Shown here: positions 31,123 through 42,673 of the stretch, in pieces
How the letters are laid out: every line of letters begins with the position of its first letter
Position numbering within the stretch: the first letter of the stretch is position 1
Source of the DNA: Solwaraspora sp. WMMD1047
Lineage (GTDB): Bacteria > Actinomycetota > Actinomycetes > Mycobacteriales > Micromonosporaceae
Length of the DNA: 64,000 nt
Assembly (NCBI RefSeq): GCF_029626155.1
Contig: NZ_JARUBL010000001.1
Coordinates: forward strand, 1,426,001 to 1,490,000
Direction: 5' to 3'
The notes under the pieces: generated by a model
The model's database searches: none
What the model was told of the DNA's origin: nothing
The model's input: the letters and a program-made list of their open reading frames with translations, nothing else
Translations under genes and position numbers: made by a program

Positions 31123-32793
31123 TCAGCGCACCCCGGCCAGCAGGGTATCCGGAGTGCCCGGCACTCGCAGCAGCAGCGGCGTGGCGGACACCGAGACGGC
31201 CGCGCTCGTCGGGGCCAGCTCGCCGCCGACCGGGCCGCTCTGCAGGCCCGGCACCGCCGGCACCGGCACCGCCGCACCCGACGCCGACCAGACCAGCACC
31301 GTGGACTCCCCGCCGCGCTGGAACGACAGCCCGGTCAGCCCGCCCCGGGCCACCCCGGCGACGGTTGCCTCGCGGGCGGCGGCCGCCAGTGCGGCCAGCA
31401 TCCGGCCGGCCTCCCGCTCGGTGCCGTCCGGCTCCAACAGCCCGTACCGCACCTCGGCGCCGGCCCGGTTGTTCGGGTTGTAACCCAGCGGCAGCCACAT
31501 CACCTCGGTGATCCCACCGGCCAGCAGTTGGGCGGTCACCTTGACCACCTCCTCGGCCCGACCGGCGGCGTCGTCCCCGCCGTCGCGCCAGAACTGCCCG
31601 ACCTCCCACGCCTGAAGCGGCACCCCGGCCGGCGTCTCGGCCCGCAGATAGTCCAGCAGCGCCGGCACCCCGTCCGGGTGCTCGTAGTAATGCACCTGCC
31701 GCACCTGCACCACCCCGGAGTCGAGCAGCTTCTCGGTCGCCGCCAGGTAGGCCAGATTTCGGGCGTTCGTCTCGTCCGCGAGCGCGGTCCGCAGGGCCGC
31801 CACCTCGTCCACCGCCGGAATCTTGCGGCCCCGGGTCCCCACCCGCCGCTCGAAATAATCCCGGTACGCCGCAACCGCCGCGTCTTCCTGCCCGGCCCGC
31901 AGCAGCCGGTCCACCACCCCGAAGCCGTACGCGACGCTGCTGATGCCCGAGTCGACCACCTTCGCGGCCGGGTCGGCGCCGTGGATCGCCTCGGCGGCGG
32001 CGGTCACCAGCCGGGTGTACTCCTCCGGCGTGCCGGCCCAGTACTGCTGCGCGTTCACCTCGTTCTCGATCGCGTACTGCGTCACACCCTGTGGGGCGTA
32101 GCGGCGCACGAGAGTGTCGACGAACTTCTGGTAGGCGGCCAGGTCGAGCGGCATCGCCGACTCGGTCTTGTTGGCCTGCCCCCGGGTGAACTGGGCGGTC
32201 CCGCCGGTCGCCCAGCAGACCCCGATCCGGATCTTCAGGTACAGCCGGATGCCCAGCTCCTTGCTGCGCTGCGCGACCCGGTCCACCGCCGACCAGTCCG
32301 GCTGCCCCTGCACCTTCTCGACATCACACCAGCTCAGCTCGTGATAGGTCGCCGACCCTTCGAGCTTGCGCAGATACGGCAGGAACTGTTCGTAGCGCGC
32401 CCAGTCCCAGTGCGCCCCGAACGGCTGCCCCCCGACGGCCCGCTCCGGCGCCGGCGCCGACCCGGTCGGCAACGGCACCGGCGTGCCACTCGGCTCCGGC
32501 TCCGGATCACCCCCGGAACAACCGGCCACGGCCAGCAGCGCCGCCACCATCAAAGCCGCAGCGATGCCGCGTCCGCCGGTCCAGCGACGAGCGATGCCGC
32601 GTCCGCCGGTCCAGCGACGAGCGACGCCGAGTTGGCCGGTCCAGCGACGAGCGATCCCGTGTTCGCCGGCCCGGCGACGAGCGACGCCGCGTCCGCCGGC
32701 CCGGCGACGAGCGACGCCGCGTCCGCCGGCCGGGCGGCCAGCGGTTGCGTGGTCGGCAGCCGTGCGGCCTGCGGCGGGTCGGCCGGGGATCAC
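31123..32793 (-). CDS. Glycosidase-like lipoprotein with repeat-expanded signal region
   Basis: A 556-residue protein reading from GTG 32793, which overlaps the upstream sulfotransferase stop (GTGA). Residues 25-78 are six to seven decamer repeats of the type GVARR(R/W)(A/T)GGR, followed by a hydrophobic core and lipobox AVAGC (C92). After a Pro-rich spacer, residues about 115-450 look like a TIM-barrel glycoside hydrolase of the GH39/GH5 kind, with a likely acid/base in AIENEVNAQQYW and nucleophile in QAWEVGQFW, and a beta-sandwich tail. It would sit on the outer membrane face. If translation began at the internal ATG near residue 82 the repeats would be non-coding, but the coupling favours GTG 32793. 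Confidence 0.75.
   Translation of the reverse strand: MIPGRPAAGRTAADHATAGRPAGGRGVARRRAGGRGVARRRAGEHGIARRWTGQLGVARRWTGGRGIARRWTGGRGIAAALMVAALLAVAGCSGGDPEPEPSGTPVPLPTGSAPAPERAVGGQPFGAHWDWARYEQFLPYLRKLEGSATYHELSWCDVEKVQGQPDWSAVDRVAQRSKELGIRLYLKIRIGVCWATGGTAQFTRGQANKTESAMPLDLAAYQKFVDTLVRRYAPQGVTQYAIENEVNAQQYWAGTPEEYTRLVTAAAEAIHGADPAAKVVDSGISSVAYGFGVVDRLLRAGQEDAAVAAYRDYFERRVGTRGRKIPAVDEVAALRTALADETNARNLAYLAATEKLLDSGVVQVRQVHYYEHPDGVPALLDYLRAETPAGVPLQAWEVGQFWRDGGDDAAGRAEEVVKVTAQLLAGGITEVMWLPLGYNPNNRAGAEVRYGLLEPDGTEREAGRMLAALAAAAREATVAGVARGGLTGLSFQRGGESTVLVWSASGAAVPVPAVPGLQSGPVGGELAPTSAAVSVSATPLLLRVPGTPDTLLAGVR
32561..32743. repeat. 30-base minisatellite inside lipoprotein gene
   Basis: Five complete 30-base units run from 32581 to 32730 (unit beginning CCAGCGACGAGCGATGCCGC), with partial units on both sides. 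The period is a multiple of three, so copy-number change keeps the reading frame and changes the n-region of the lipoprotein signal by ten residues each time. Confidence 0.92.
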
Positions 32794-33638
32794 CGGTACC
32801 CCAGTTCGCGCAGCGTCCGGCCGCTGAAGATCCACACCAGCAGGCGCAGGAAGGGGTCCAGCTCGCGCCGGTAGGTGCCGACCCTCGAACCGTAGATCGC
32901 CGCGTCGGTGCCGCCTGCGGCCCGCCGCCGGTCGGCCTCGACGGTGTACTTGCCGGCCACGTCGTGCGGCTTCTCGGCGTAGTCGAGCACGCCCGGCTCC
33001 CACGGCTCGCCGAGGAACTCGAAGAGCCCGCGCAGCGTCTTCTCCGGCTCCCGGACGGCGTCCTCGTAGCGCAGCTCGTGGTAGCGGTCGGCCGGCAGCG
33101 TCGCCCCGAACGCCTTCGCGGTGCGGATGTAGCGCGGCCACTTCACCACGCACTTCACCGCCGACCAGTAGCCGAACCGCTTGCGGTGCGAGACCACCAC
33201 GTCCCGGCCGTCCCGGATCACGTGCACGATCTGGGCGTCCGGGAAGACCTCGGTCACGAAGTCCAGCGACATGGCGTACAACGGGGTCTTGTCCGCCCAG
33301 CGGGCCTTGCCGCGGCCCCGCGCGTAGTCGGCGTGCACCCCGCCGAAGAAGTCGGCGATCCGGCGCAGCCAGTCCTCACGTGGGAACCCGAACCGGGCCA
33401 ACCGCTCCCAGTCCCGGCCGACGATCCGCCGCAGGTCCGGCAGGAACCGGGTCTCCGGGCCGCAACTGATCCGCGAGTGCGAGTCGAGCACCAGCCGCAG
33501 CATCGTGGTCCCCGACCGCTGACAGCCGACGAGGAAGATCGGCGCCGTCGTCGCCGACGCCGCCTCGGACGGGGACGCAGGCTCAGACGGGGACGCCGCC
33601 TCGGACGGGGACGCAGGCTCGGGCTGGGCGTCAGCCAT
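32790..33638 (-). CDS. Sulfotransferase
   Basis: A 282-residue PAPS-dependent sulfotransferase. The 5'-phosphosulfate loop is GCQRSGTT at 38-45, and the 3'-phosphate site is in VIRDGRDVVVSHRKRFGYW. Near the C terminus YEDAVREPEKTLRGLFEFLG is typical of the Sulfotransfer_3 family. Residues 8-28 are ASPSE(A/P) repeats from 18-base tandem DNA repeats. It would move sulfate from PAPS to an unknown hydroxyl acceptor. ATG 33638 lies 8 bases inside the preceding sulfotransferase gene; its stop overlaps the lipoprotein start. Confidence 0.9.
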   Translation of the reverse strand: MADAQPEPASPSEAASPSEPASPSEAASATTAPIFLVGCQRSGTTMLRLVLDSHSRISCGPETRFLPDLRRIVGRDWERLARFGFPREDWLRRIADFFGGVHADYARGRGKARWADKTPLYAMSLDFVTEVFPDAQIVHVIRDGRDVVVSHRKRFGYWSAVKCVVKWPRYIRTAKAFGATLPADRYHELRYEDAVREPEKTLRGLFEFLGEPWEPGVLDYAEKPHDVAGKYTVEADRRRAAGGTDAAIYGSRVGTYRRELDPFLRLLVWIFSGRTLRELGYR

Positions 33639-34611
33639 GGTCGACCGTCCGCCGTGTCCCGGCCGCCTGAGGTGTCCCGGTTGACTGAGGCGTGCCGGTC
33701 GACTGGGGTGTCGCGGTCAGCCGGGTGGTGAGCTGGTCGCAGAGTTGGCGCACCCGGGGGTCGATCGGCAGCGGGTCGCGGACCGGGGTCCGGCGGCTGA
33801 CGTGCGCGGACATCGCCGGGCGGTACGGCAGGCCGAGGAAGGCGCAGAGTCGCCGGGTGTAGCCGGCCGGGTCGGTCACCAGCGCATCGTACGAGCAGAG
33901 CAGGACGTCGTCGCGACCATCCAGGCCGAGCCGGAAGAACAGTTCGTTACGGACGTACCAGAACAACGCGGCGCCGGTGTGCGGGTCCATCCGGGCGTAG
34001 TCGAAGTCGTGGATCAGCTGGTAGGTGTCCTGGTCGAGGCGCTGCCCCTGCCACCGGCCGCCGATGCTGCCGTCGGCGATCGCCCGCAGCGCCCGCAGGT
34101 TCGCATCGCCGAACTTCGTCACCTCCGAGCGCGCCCGGTCGTCGACGTCCCGCCACATCCACAGCGCCCGCCCCGGCGCCACCTGAGGCAGGGCCAGCAG
34201 CCGATCCACCCGGTGGCTCTCGCAGAGCGGCTTGACCAGCACGTACGCGTGCCGGCTGCGGCGGATCGTGGCGGCCAGCACGTCGTCGCCGCGCAGCTGG
34301 AAGCGGTGGAACACCCGGCGGTCGTTCTCGTTGCGCACCTCGAACTCCGGGGCCGCCTCCAGGCCCCGGACCAGCATGTTGGTGCCGGAGCGCTGCAGCC
34401 CGACCAGGTAGACCGGGACCGCGCTGCCGCGCGGCACGCCGTGCCGCCACCGCCACCGGCTCTTCGACCAGGCGCCGGCGACCCGGTCCACCGGGTTGAG
34501 GCGGTCCTCCTCGATCAGCCGCCGGAGGCCCTGTTCGCGGGCCCACCGGACGTGGCGGGAGACCCGCCGGGCGGTCCAGGCCAGGGCCGAGGGCTCGTCA
34601 TCCTGCCGCAC
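33631..34611 (-). CDS. Sulfotransferase-family protein
   Basis: A 326-residue sulfotransferase-like protein. The P-loop-like PAPS site is GLQRSGTN at 71-78, and the second site lies in WMWRDVDDRARSEVTKFGD. SYDALVTDPAGYTRRLCAFLG near residue 270 is the usual C-terminal element. The extreme C terminus has STGTPQSTGTPQ repeats. GTG 34611 is chosen for the AAGGAG site 5 bases upstream; the frame back to 34698 lacks coding character. First gene of the leftward run. Confidence 0.85.
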   Translation of the reverse strand: MRQDDEPSALAWTARRVSRHVRWAREQGLRRLIEEDRLNPVDRVAGAWSKSRWRWRHGVPRGSAVPVYLVGLQRSGTNMLVRGLEAAPEFEVRNENDRRVFHRFQLRGDDVLAATIRRSRHAYVLVKPLCESHRVDRLLALPQVAPGRALWMWRDVDDRARSEVTKFGDANLRALRAIADGSIGGRWQGQRLDQDTYQLIHDFDYARMDPHTGAALFWYVRNELFFRLGLDGRDDVLLCSYDALVTDPAGYTRRLCAFLGLPYRPAMSAHVSRRTPVRDPLPIDPRVRQLCDQLTTRLTATPQSTGTPQSTGTPQAAGTRRTVDHG

Positions 34612-34875
34612 CGGAACTCCTTCGCGCACGCGTCGCCAGCCGATTCGGCCAGGCTGGGCGAAGGTCCGGCCGCAGGTCAGGTTACCCACCGGCCCCACGA
34701 CATGCCAGCAGCCGACCCGGCGGGACGCGTGAGATCAACCTTTCAGCTTTCGTCACCGGCCAGAACTGGACTCGCCCCGTCCGGATCAATACCGTGGGTC
34801 AGCAGCCGGGGTGGCGAGCCCCGAGTCAGGCAATCCGGGAGGCGCAGCCCGGGTCCAAGTGAGCGGGCTGAGCCG
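34612..34875. promoter_or_regulatory. Divergent control region of the sulfotransferase cluster
   Basis: These 264 bases separate the leftward (sulfotransferases and lipoprotein) and rightward (glycosyltransferase and sulfotransferases) runs, so promoters for both should lie here. The part around 34735-34770 is less GC-rich than the rest. I found no strong palindrome. Confidence 0.45.
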
Positions 34876-36141
34876 ATGCGTGTCCTGCACGTGAACAAGT
34901 TCCTCCACCGCCGAGGCGGGGCGGAGGGATATCTGCTCGACCTCGCCGAGCTGCAGCGGGCGGCCGGCGACGAGGTCGGCTACTTCGGCATGGCCCACCC
35001 CGACAACGAGCCCGATCTGCCGTACGCCGGGAATTTCCCGCCGCACGTGGAGCTGGACCCGCCGCCGCCGGGCCTGCGGTCCCGGCTCAATGCCGCCGGC
35101 CGGATGATCTGGTCGCCGGCGAGCCGGCGCGGGCTGGCCCGGGTGATCGCCGACTTCCGCCCGGACGTGCTGCACCTGCACAACATCTACCACCAGCTCT
35201 CCCCGTCGGTGCTGGCCGCGGCCCGCTCCGCCGGGGTGCCGTGCGTGCTGACCATGCACGACTACAAGCTCGCCTGCCCCAGCTATCAGCTGCTCGACCG
35301 GGGCACCGTCTGCCAGGCGTGCGTGGGCGCCGGCCCGCTGATGGCCGCCCGCCGCCGCTGCAAGGGCGGGTCGCTGACCGCCAGCACCCTGCTCGCCGTC
35401 GAGTCCTGGCTGCACCGGGAGCTGCGGGCGTACGACCCGGTGCAGGTCTTCGTCAGCCCGAGCCGGTTCCTCGCCGAGGTGATGCGGCGCGCCGGGGTCT
35501 ACCCGGACCGGCTCGCCGTGGTGAACCATTTCGTCGACACCGGCGCCGTGCCGGTCAAGCAGCGGCCGGGCGGCGGGGTGCTCTACGCCGGCCGGCTCTC
35601 CACCGAGAAGGGTGTCGACGTGCTGGTCCAGGCGGTGGCCGGGCTGCCCGCCGGGGTGCCGGTCGAGGTGGCCGGCGACGGCCCGGCCCGGCCGGCGCTG
35701 CAGGCGCTGGCCGACCGGGTGGCGGCCGGCCGGATCCGGTTCCACGGCCGGCTCGACAAGGCTCGCCTGCAGGCGTTGATCCGGCAGGCCGCGGTGGTGG
35801 CGGTGCCGTCGCGCTGGCACGAGAACCAGCCGATGGCGGTGCTGGAGGCGTTCGCCAGCGGGGTGCCGGTGGTCGGCACCGACCTGGGTGGGATACCCGA
35901 GCTGATCACCGCCGGCTCCGACGGCGAGATCGTGCCGGCCGGCGACCCGGCCGCGCTGGGTGCCGCACTGGCGGCGCTGGTCGCAAACCCCGAGCGGGCG
36001 TACGCGATGGGCCGCGCCGGCCGGGCCAGGATCGAACGCGACTTCACCCCCGACGGCCACCTGGACCGGCTCCGCGAGCTCTACCAACTCGCCGCCGACC
36101 GCCTGCCCCGCCGCCGCCCGGCCCCGGCGGTGTCCCGATGA
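34876..36141 (+). CDS. GT4-type glycosyltransferase
   Basis: A 421-residue retaining GT-B glycosyltransferase. The N-terminal domain starts MRVLHVNKFLHRRGGAEGYL, whose GGAE loop binds acceptor or donor phosphate. The C-terminal domain (about 220-400) has LYAGRLSTEKGVDVLVQAV, the PSRWHENQPMAVLEAFASG motif with the conserved EX7E pair, and GTDLGGIPELI. It would add a sugar from a nucleotide donor to a lipid or polysaccharide at the inner membrane face. The stop overlaps the next sulfotransferase start (ATGA). Confidence 0.9.
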   Translation: MRVLHVNKFLHRRGGAEGYLLDLAELQRAAGDEVGYFGMAHPDNEPDLPYAGNFPPHVELDPPPPGLRSRLNAAGRMIWSPASRRGLARVIADFRPDVLHLHNIYHQLSPSVLAAARSAGVPCVLTMHDYKLACPSYQLLDRGTVCQACVGAGPLMAARRRCKGGSLTASTLLAVESWLHRELRAYDPVQVFVSPSRFLAEVMRRAGVYPDRLAVVNHFVDTGAVPVKQRPGGGVLYAGRLSTEKGVDVLVQAVAGLPAGVPVEVAGDGPARPALQALADRVAAGRIRFHGRLDKARLQALIRQAAVVAVPSRWHENQPMAVLEAFASGVPVVGTDLGGIPELITAGSDGEIVPAGDPAALGAALAALVANPERAYAMGRAGRARIERDFTPDGHLDRLRELYQLAADRLPRRRPAPAVSR

Positions 36142-37415
36142 TCGGCCGGGGTGCCGGCTCGACGGCCGGTCCGGACGGCGTCCCGTCGACGGGCCCGGAT
36201 GTCGGCTCGACGGCTGGTGGGAGTGGTGTCCCGATGGCTGTCCGGGGTGTCGGCTCGACGACTGGTCCGGGTGGTTTCTTGCCGGCTGGCCGGGCGCGGG
36301 TGCTGTACCTGGCCGGCAGTGGGCGTAGCGGCAGCACCCTGGTCACCACCATGCTCGGCCAGCTCGACGGGTTCGTGGCGGCCGGCGAGCTGCGCTACCT
36401 GTGGCAGCGCGGCCTGGTCGAGAACCGCCTCTGCGGCTGCGGCCAGCCGGTCCGGGACTGTCCGCTGTGGAGCGCGGTGCTGCGGGACCTGCCTGGTCCC
36501 GATGAGACGCCGTCTGACGCGGCCCTGTCCGACGCGGGCCGGATTGACGCCGCCGGGATCGCGGGACGGTTGCGGAGCCGGTTGCGGATGCGGGGGCTGC
36601 CGGGGATGCTGCGGCGGCACCGGGCCGGCCGGCCGGCGATCGACCGGCATCCCGACGACGAGGTGATCGGCGCGGTCTACCGGGCGCTGGCCCGGCACGC
36701 TCCGACGCTGGCCGCCGGGGGACCGGTGATCGTCGACTCGTCCAAGCTGCCGCCCTACGGACTGTTGCTCGACGGCCTGCCCGGCCTGGACGTGCGGGTG
36801 CTGCACCTGGTCCGCGACCCGCGCGCCACCGCGTACTCGTGGCGGCGCCGGCGGCGGCTCGACGGCCCGGCGGACGACCGGCTGATGAGTCGGCCGCCGG
36901 TCTGGAAGGCGGCGCTGCTCTGGCTGGTCTGGAACGTCACCACCCGGCGGCTCTGGTCGGCCGCCGGCCCCGACCGCTACCTGCGCATCCGATACGAGGA
37001 CCTGGTCGCCGACCCGGCGGCGGTGCTGCGCCGGATCGCCCGGTTCGCCGGGTCGGACCCGGTCGAGCTGCCGATCACCCCGGACGGGCTGGTCCGGCTC
37101 GCCCCCACCCACTCGGTGGCCGGCAACCCGTCCCGGCACCGGGTCGGCGCGGTGCCGATCAGCCCCGACGCCGAATGGATCGGGAAGCTGTCCGGCCGCC
37201 CGTACGCGGTGGTCACCGCGATCGCCGCCCCGCTGCTGCGCCGGTTCGGATACCCGCTGCGCCGTCCGCCGGCCACTCAGACCGGCGCCACCGCGGCGCC
37301 GACACCCCGGCCGGCGGAGCCCGGGCCGGTCGTGGGGGCTGGGCCGGTCGTGGGGGCGGGGTCCGGCGTGGAGGCCGAGCCGGTGGCCGGGGTCGTTCGG
37401 GGTGGGGAGGGCTGA
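36138..37415 (+). CDS. Sulfotransferase with low-complexity ends
   Basis: A 425-residue protein if ATG 36138 is used. Residues 1-50 are degenerate Gly/Ser/Pro repeats (GAGSTAGPDGVPSTGPDVGS), then the PAPS loop GSGRSGST at 60-67, VIVDSSKLPPYGLLL, VLHLVRDPRATAYSWRRRRR as the 3'-phosphate site, and IRYEDLVADPAAVLRRIARF. The last 40 residues are again low-complexity (GPVVGAGPVVGAG). Cysteines CGCGQPVRDCPLW may form a small metal site. The overlap with the glycosyltransferase stop favours the early start, though a later start is possible. Confidence 0.85.
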   Translation: MIGRGAGSTAGPDGVPSTGPDVGSTAGGSGVPMAVRGVGSTTGPGGFLPAGRARVLYLAGSGRSGSTLVTTMLGQLDGFVAAGELRYLWQRGLVENRLCGCGQPVRDCPLWSAVLRDLPGPDETPSDAALSDAGRIDAAGIAGRLRSRLRMRGLPGMLRRHRAGRPAIDRHPDDEVIGAVYRALARHAPTLAAGGPVIVDSSKLPPYGLLLDGLPGLDVRVLHLVRDPRATAYSWRRRRRLDGPADDRLMSRPPVWKAALLWLVWNVTTRRLWSAAGPDRYLRIRYEDLVADPAAVLRRIARFAGSDPVELPITPDGLVRLAPTHSVAGNPSRHRVGAVPISPDAEWIGKLSGRPYAVVTAIAAPLLRRFGYPLRRPPATQTGATAAPTPRPAEPGPVVGAGPVVGAGSGVEAEPVAGVVRGGEG

Positions 37416-37418
37416 GCG

Positions 37419-38324
37419 GTGCTGTCCGTGGTGGTGGGGACCGGCCGGTGCGGGTCGACCCTGGTGCAGGAGTTGCTGGCCCGGCACCCGGCGGTCGGCT
37501 TCATCTCCGGCGTGGACGACAAGCTGCCCCGGCTCAACCTGACCGGGCGGCTCAACGGCCGGCTCTACCGCCGGTCCGCCCCGCGGCCGGCCGGGATGAC
37601 CTCGCTCGGGCACAGCCGGCGGCTGATCGAGCGCGGCCGGCTGCGGGTGGCGCCATCGGAGGCGTACCGGCTGTTGGACCGGCACGTGGTAGCCGGCTGG
37701 TCCCGGCCGTGCCGGGACCTGCTCGCCGACGACCTGACCCCGTTCGTCGCGGGCCGGCTGCGGGAGTTCTTCGACCGGCGGATCGCCCGGCAGGGCTGCG
37801 ACATCCTGCTGCAGCACGTGACCGGCTGGCCGCGTACCGGGTTCCTGCGGGCGGCGTACCCGGAGCTGCGGGTGGTGAACGTGGTCCGCGACGGCCGCGC
37901 GGTGGCCAACTCGTGGCTGCAGATGGGCTGGTGGGACGGGTGGCGGGGGCCGGACAACTGGCTGTACGGCCCGCTGCCGGACGATCTGCGCGCCGACTGG
38001 GAGGAGTCCGGCCGGTCGTTCCCGGTGCTCGCCGCGCTGGGCTGGCGGATGTTGATGGACGCCTTCGTCGACGCCCGCGCGGCACACCCGGCCGCCCAGT
38101 GGCTCGACGTGCGGTACGAGGACCTGGTCGCCGCCCCGCGCGCCGAGGTCGGCCGGATGCTGGACTTCCTCGGGCTGGACTGGTCGCCGGAGTTCCAGCG
38201 CGGCTTCGACCGTTACCAGTTCCACACCGGACGCGGCGCCGCCTACCGGGACGAGCTGACGCCGGCCCAGCTCGGCGGGGTCGAGCGGGTGCTGGAGAAG
38301 GCACTGGCCGAATGGGGCTATTGA
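37419..38324 (+). CDS. Sulfotransferase
   Basis: A 301-residue sulfotransferase. The PAPS loop GTGRCGST is at 7-14, VVNVVRDGRAVANSWLQMGW is the 3'-phosphate site, and VRYEDLVAAPRAEVGRMLDF is the C-terminal element. GTG 37419 lies three bases after the preceding stop and starts exactly at the first strand. Third gene of the rightward run; its acceptor is unknown but is probably the product of the neighbouring glycosyltransferase. Confidence 0.9.
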   Translation: MLSVVVGTGRCGSTLVQELLARHPAVGFISGVDDKLPRLNLTGRLNGRLYRRSAPRPAGMTSLGHSRRLIERGRLRVAPSEAYRLLDRHVVAGWSRPCRDLLADDLTPFVAGRLREFFDRRIARQGCDILLQHVTGWPRTGFLRAAYPELRVVNVVRDGRAVANSWLQMGWWDGWRGPDNWLYGPLPDDLRADWEESGRSFPVLAALGWRMLMDAFVDARAAHPAAQWLDVRYEDLVAAPRAEVGRMLDFLGLDWSPEFQRGFDRYQFHTGRGAAYRDELTPAQLGGVERVLEKALAEWGY

Positions 38325-38420
38325 GTAGAATCACCGACAGTATCGGTTCGAGTAGCCATTTAGGGCAATAGCCTCTTTCGGGAGGCCGGGCCGTACCGGC
38401 CCGGCGGCCGGGAGGCAACG

Positions 38421-39521
38421 ATGTGGACCAGGCGTACCGCGTTGATCTGCGCCGTCGTGCTCGGCGCGGCCGGCCTGGTCGGGCCGGCGCCGGCCGCCGC
38501 CCGGGTCGGCGCGGAGTCGATCTCCGGAGACATCACCGGTGACGGGATCGCCGACCGGATCAGCCTGCTCGGCTTCTTCGACCTGTGCACCATCGAGGTG
38601 GAGCCCGGCCTGCCGGCTGGCGGGTACGGGCCGTCGGTGCGGCACGACTACCGGCCACCGGCCCCGTGGCGCCCCGGCGACGGCTGCCCGTGGGCGGTGG
38701 TGCTGGTCGACCTGGGCGCCGACCGCCGGCCCGAGCTGGTGCTCGCCGACCACCCGTACGACCGGCTGTTGATCGTGCGTGGCTTCCGGGTGGTGTCGAC
38801 GTACCGTGGGGGTTTCGACGGACCGGGTGAGCTGGGCTTGGCCGACTTCGACGGGGACGGGCGCCCCGACCTCTACGTCGGCGCCGAGAACGGTTTCAGC
38901 ACCCACCTCAACCCGCGCGGCAACCGGCTGGTCGCCGGCCCGATGCGGTTCTGCTCCACGCCCCCCGAGGTCGCCCTCACCGACCTCGACGGCGACGGCC
39001 GCACCGATGCGGTGCTCAGCTACCTGGGCACCTGTCTGGAAGACACGGAGGCCGGCATCGTGGTGGTCCTCGACCACGGCCGGACCGTCCAGTTGCGCTC
39101 GGAGGCGGAGTTGGAGCTGCTGCCGATCGCGGAGATCCGCGACGACAACGGCGACGGGCACCCGGATGTCGACACGTTGATCGAGGAGAGCGGGATCAGG
39201 GTGCTCTTCCACGGCGGGGGCGACGGAACCTTCCGGCCGTCGCCACCCCGGGTGATCACCAACCACGACGTCGCGTACGTCCACCGGGCGCTGCCGACCC
39301 CGGTCGTGATCCGGACCAACGACTACGCCAGCGAGCGGGCCGTGCTGACGATCACCTTCCCACCCAGCTATGGCCGGGTGTTCCTGGACGGCCGGAAGGA
39401 GCTGGTCTACCTGCGCACCGTGCGGCACGGGGAGCCGGACCGGTTCGGCTACCGGCTCACCGAGCCGGACGGCGGCACCGACCGGGCCACCGTCACGGTC
39501 ATCGTCGCCGACCCGCGCTGA
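38421..39521 (+). CDS. Secreted FG-GAP/VCBS-repeat protein
   Basis: A 366-residue exported protein with a signal peptide (about 1-27, ending AAA). The mature part has several calcium-binding-like FG-GAP elements: GDITGDGIADRISLL, LADFDGDGRPDLYVG, LTDLDGDGRTDAVLS and RDDNGDGHPDVDTL. These pack as beta-propeller blades and often bind carbohydrate or surface proteins. It follows the sulfotransferase run and may interact with the sulfated product; that link is inference. Confidence 0.82.
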   Translation: MWTRRTALICAVVLGAAGLVGPAPAAARVGAESISGDITGDGIADRISLLGFFDLCTIEVEPGLPAGGYGPSVRHDYRPPAPWRPGDGCPWAVVLVDLGADRRPELVLADHPYDRLLIVRGFRVVSTYRGGFDGPGELGLADFDGDGRPDLYVGAENGFSTHLNPRGNRLVAGPMRFCSTPPEVALTDLDGDGRTDAVLSYLGTCLEDTEAGIVVVLDHGRTVQLRSEAELELLPIAEIRDDNGDGHPDVDTLIEESGIRVLFHGGGDGTFRPSPPRVITNHDVAYVHRALPTPVVIRTNDYASERAVLTITFPPSYGRVFLDGRKELVYLRTVRHGEPDRFGYRLTEPDGGTDRATVTVIVADPR

Positions 39522-39526
39522 CCGTC

Positions 39527-40673
<1,147 letters not shown>

Positions 40674-41072
40674 TCAGCTCCGGTCCGGGAACGAGTGGTG
40701 CTCGTGGCTGACCACCCAGCGGCCCTGCTCCCGGCGTAGCCCCAGGGTCAGCCGCAGCCGCAGCTCCGGCTGCTCGGCGAGCTGCGCGGGCGTCCCGCAC
40801 CGGAGCAGGGCGTACGCGTAGGCGACGGTGTCACCGGCCGTGATCTCCAGTGACGTCAGTTCGAAGCTGGCGCCGCTGGCCTGCCACTCGAAGAAGCCCG
40901 GCCAGGTCTCGCGGTACGCCTCGATGCCGCGGGCGCCCTCGTACGGCGGCGGCACGTCGAACATCACGATGTCGTCGGAGTGGTCGGCCAGCACGCCGGC
41001 CAGGTCACCGGCGTGCACCGCCGCCACCCACCGCTCGATCAGTTCCCGGATCTCCGCCTCGTCGTCGGCCAT
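40674..41072 (-). CDS. SnoaL/NTF2-like protein
   Basis: A 132-residue cone-shaped NTF2-fold protein: IRELIERWVAAVHAGDLAGV, DDIVMFDVPPPYEG, GIEAYRETWPGFFEW and WVVSHEHHSF. Such proteins are small hydrolases, isomerases or binding partners. ATG 41072 has GGAGG upstream. It lies next to an ECF sigma factor that carries its own SnoaL-like tail and is transcribed in the same direction. Confidence 0.85.
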   Translation of the reverse strand: MADDEAEIRELIERWVAAVHAGDLAGVLADHSDDIVMFDVPPPYEGARGIEAYRETWPGFFEWQASGASFELTSLEITAGDTVAYAYALLRCGTPAQLAEQPELRLRLTLGLRREQGRWVVSHEHHSFPDRS

Positions 41073-41156
41073 GATGATCGTCCTCCCGTGTGGGTTGCCG
41101 TTCTCTGTCACCACTACAACCCTGGGAAGCCGGCGAACTCATCGCGTCCGGCCGGA

Positions 41157-42670
<1,514 letters not shown>

Positions 42671-42673
42671 CCG

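Noticed and set aside
32561-32743. Possible CRISPR array
   Set aside because: Contiguous 30-base units with no unique spacers and no cas genes; it is a minisatellite within an open frame.
36081-38225. 714-codon minus-strand frame across the sulfotransferase genes
   Set aside because: Shadow of two sulfotransferase genes with conserved PAPS motifs on the plus strand.
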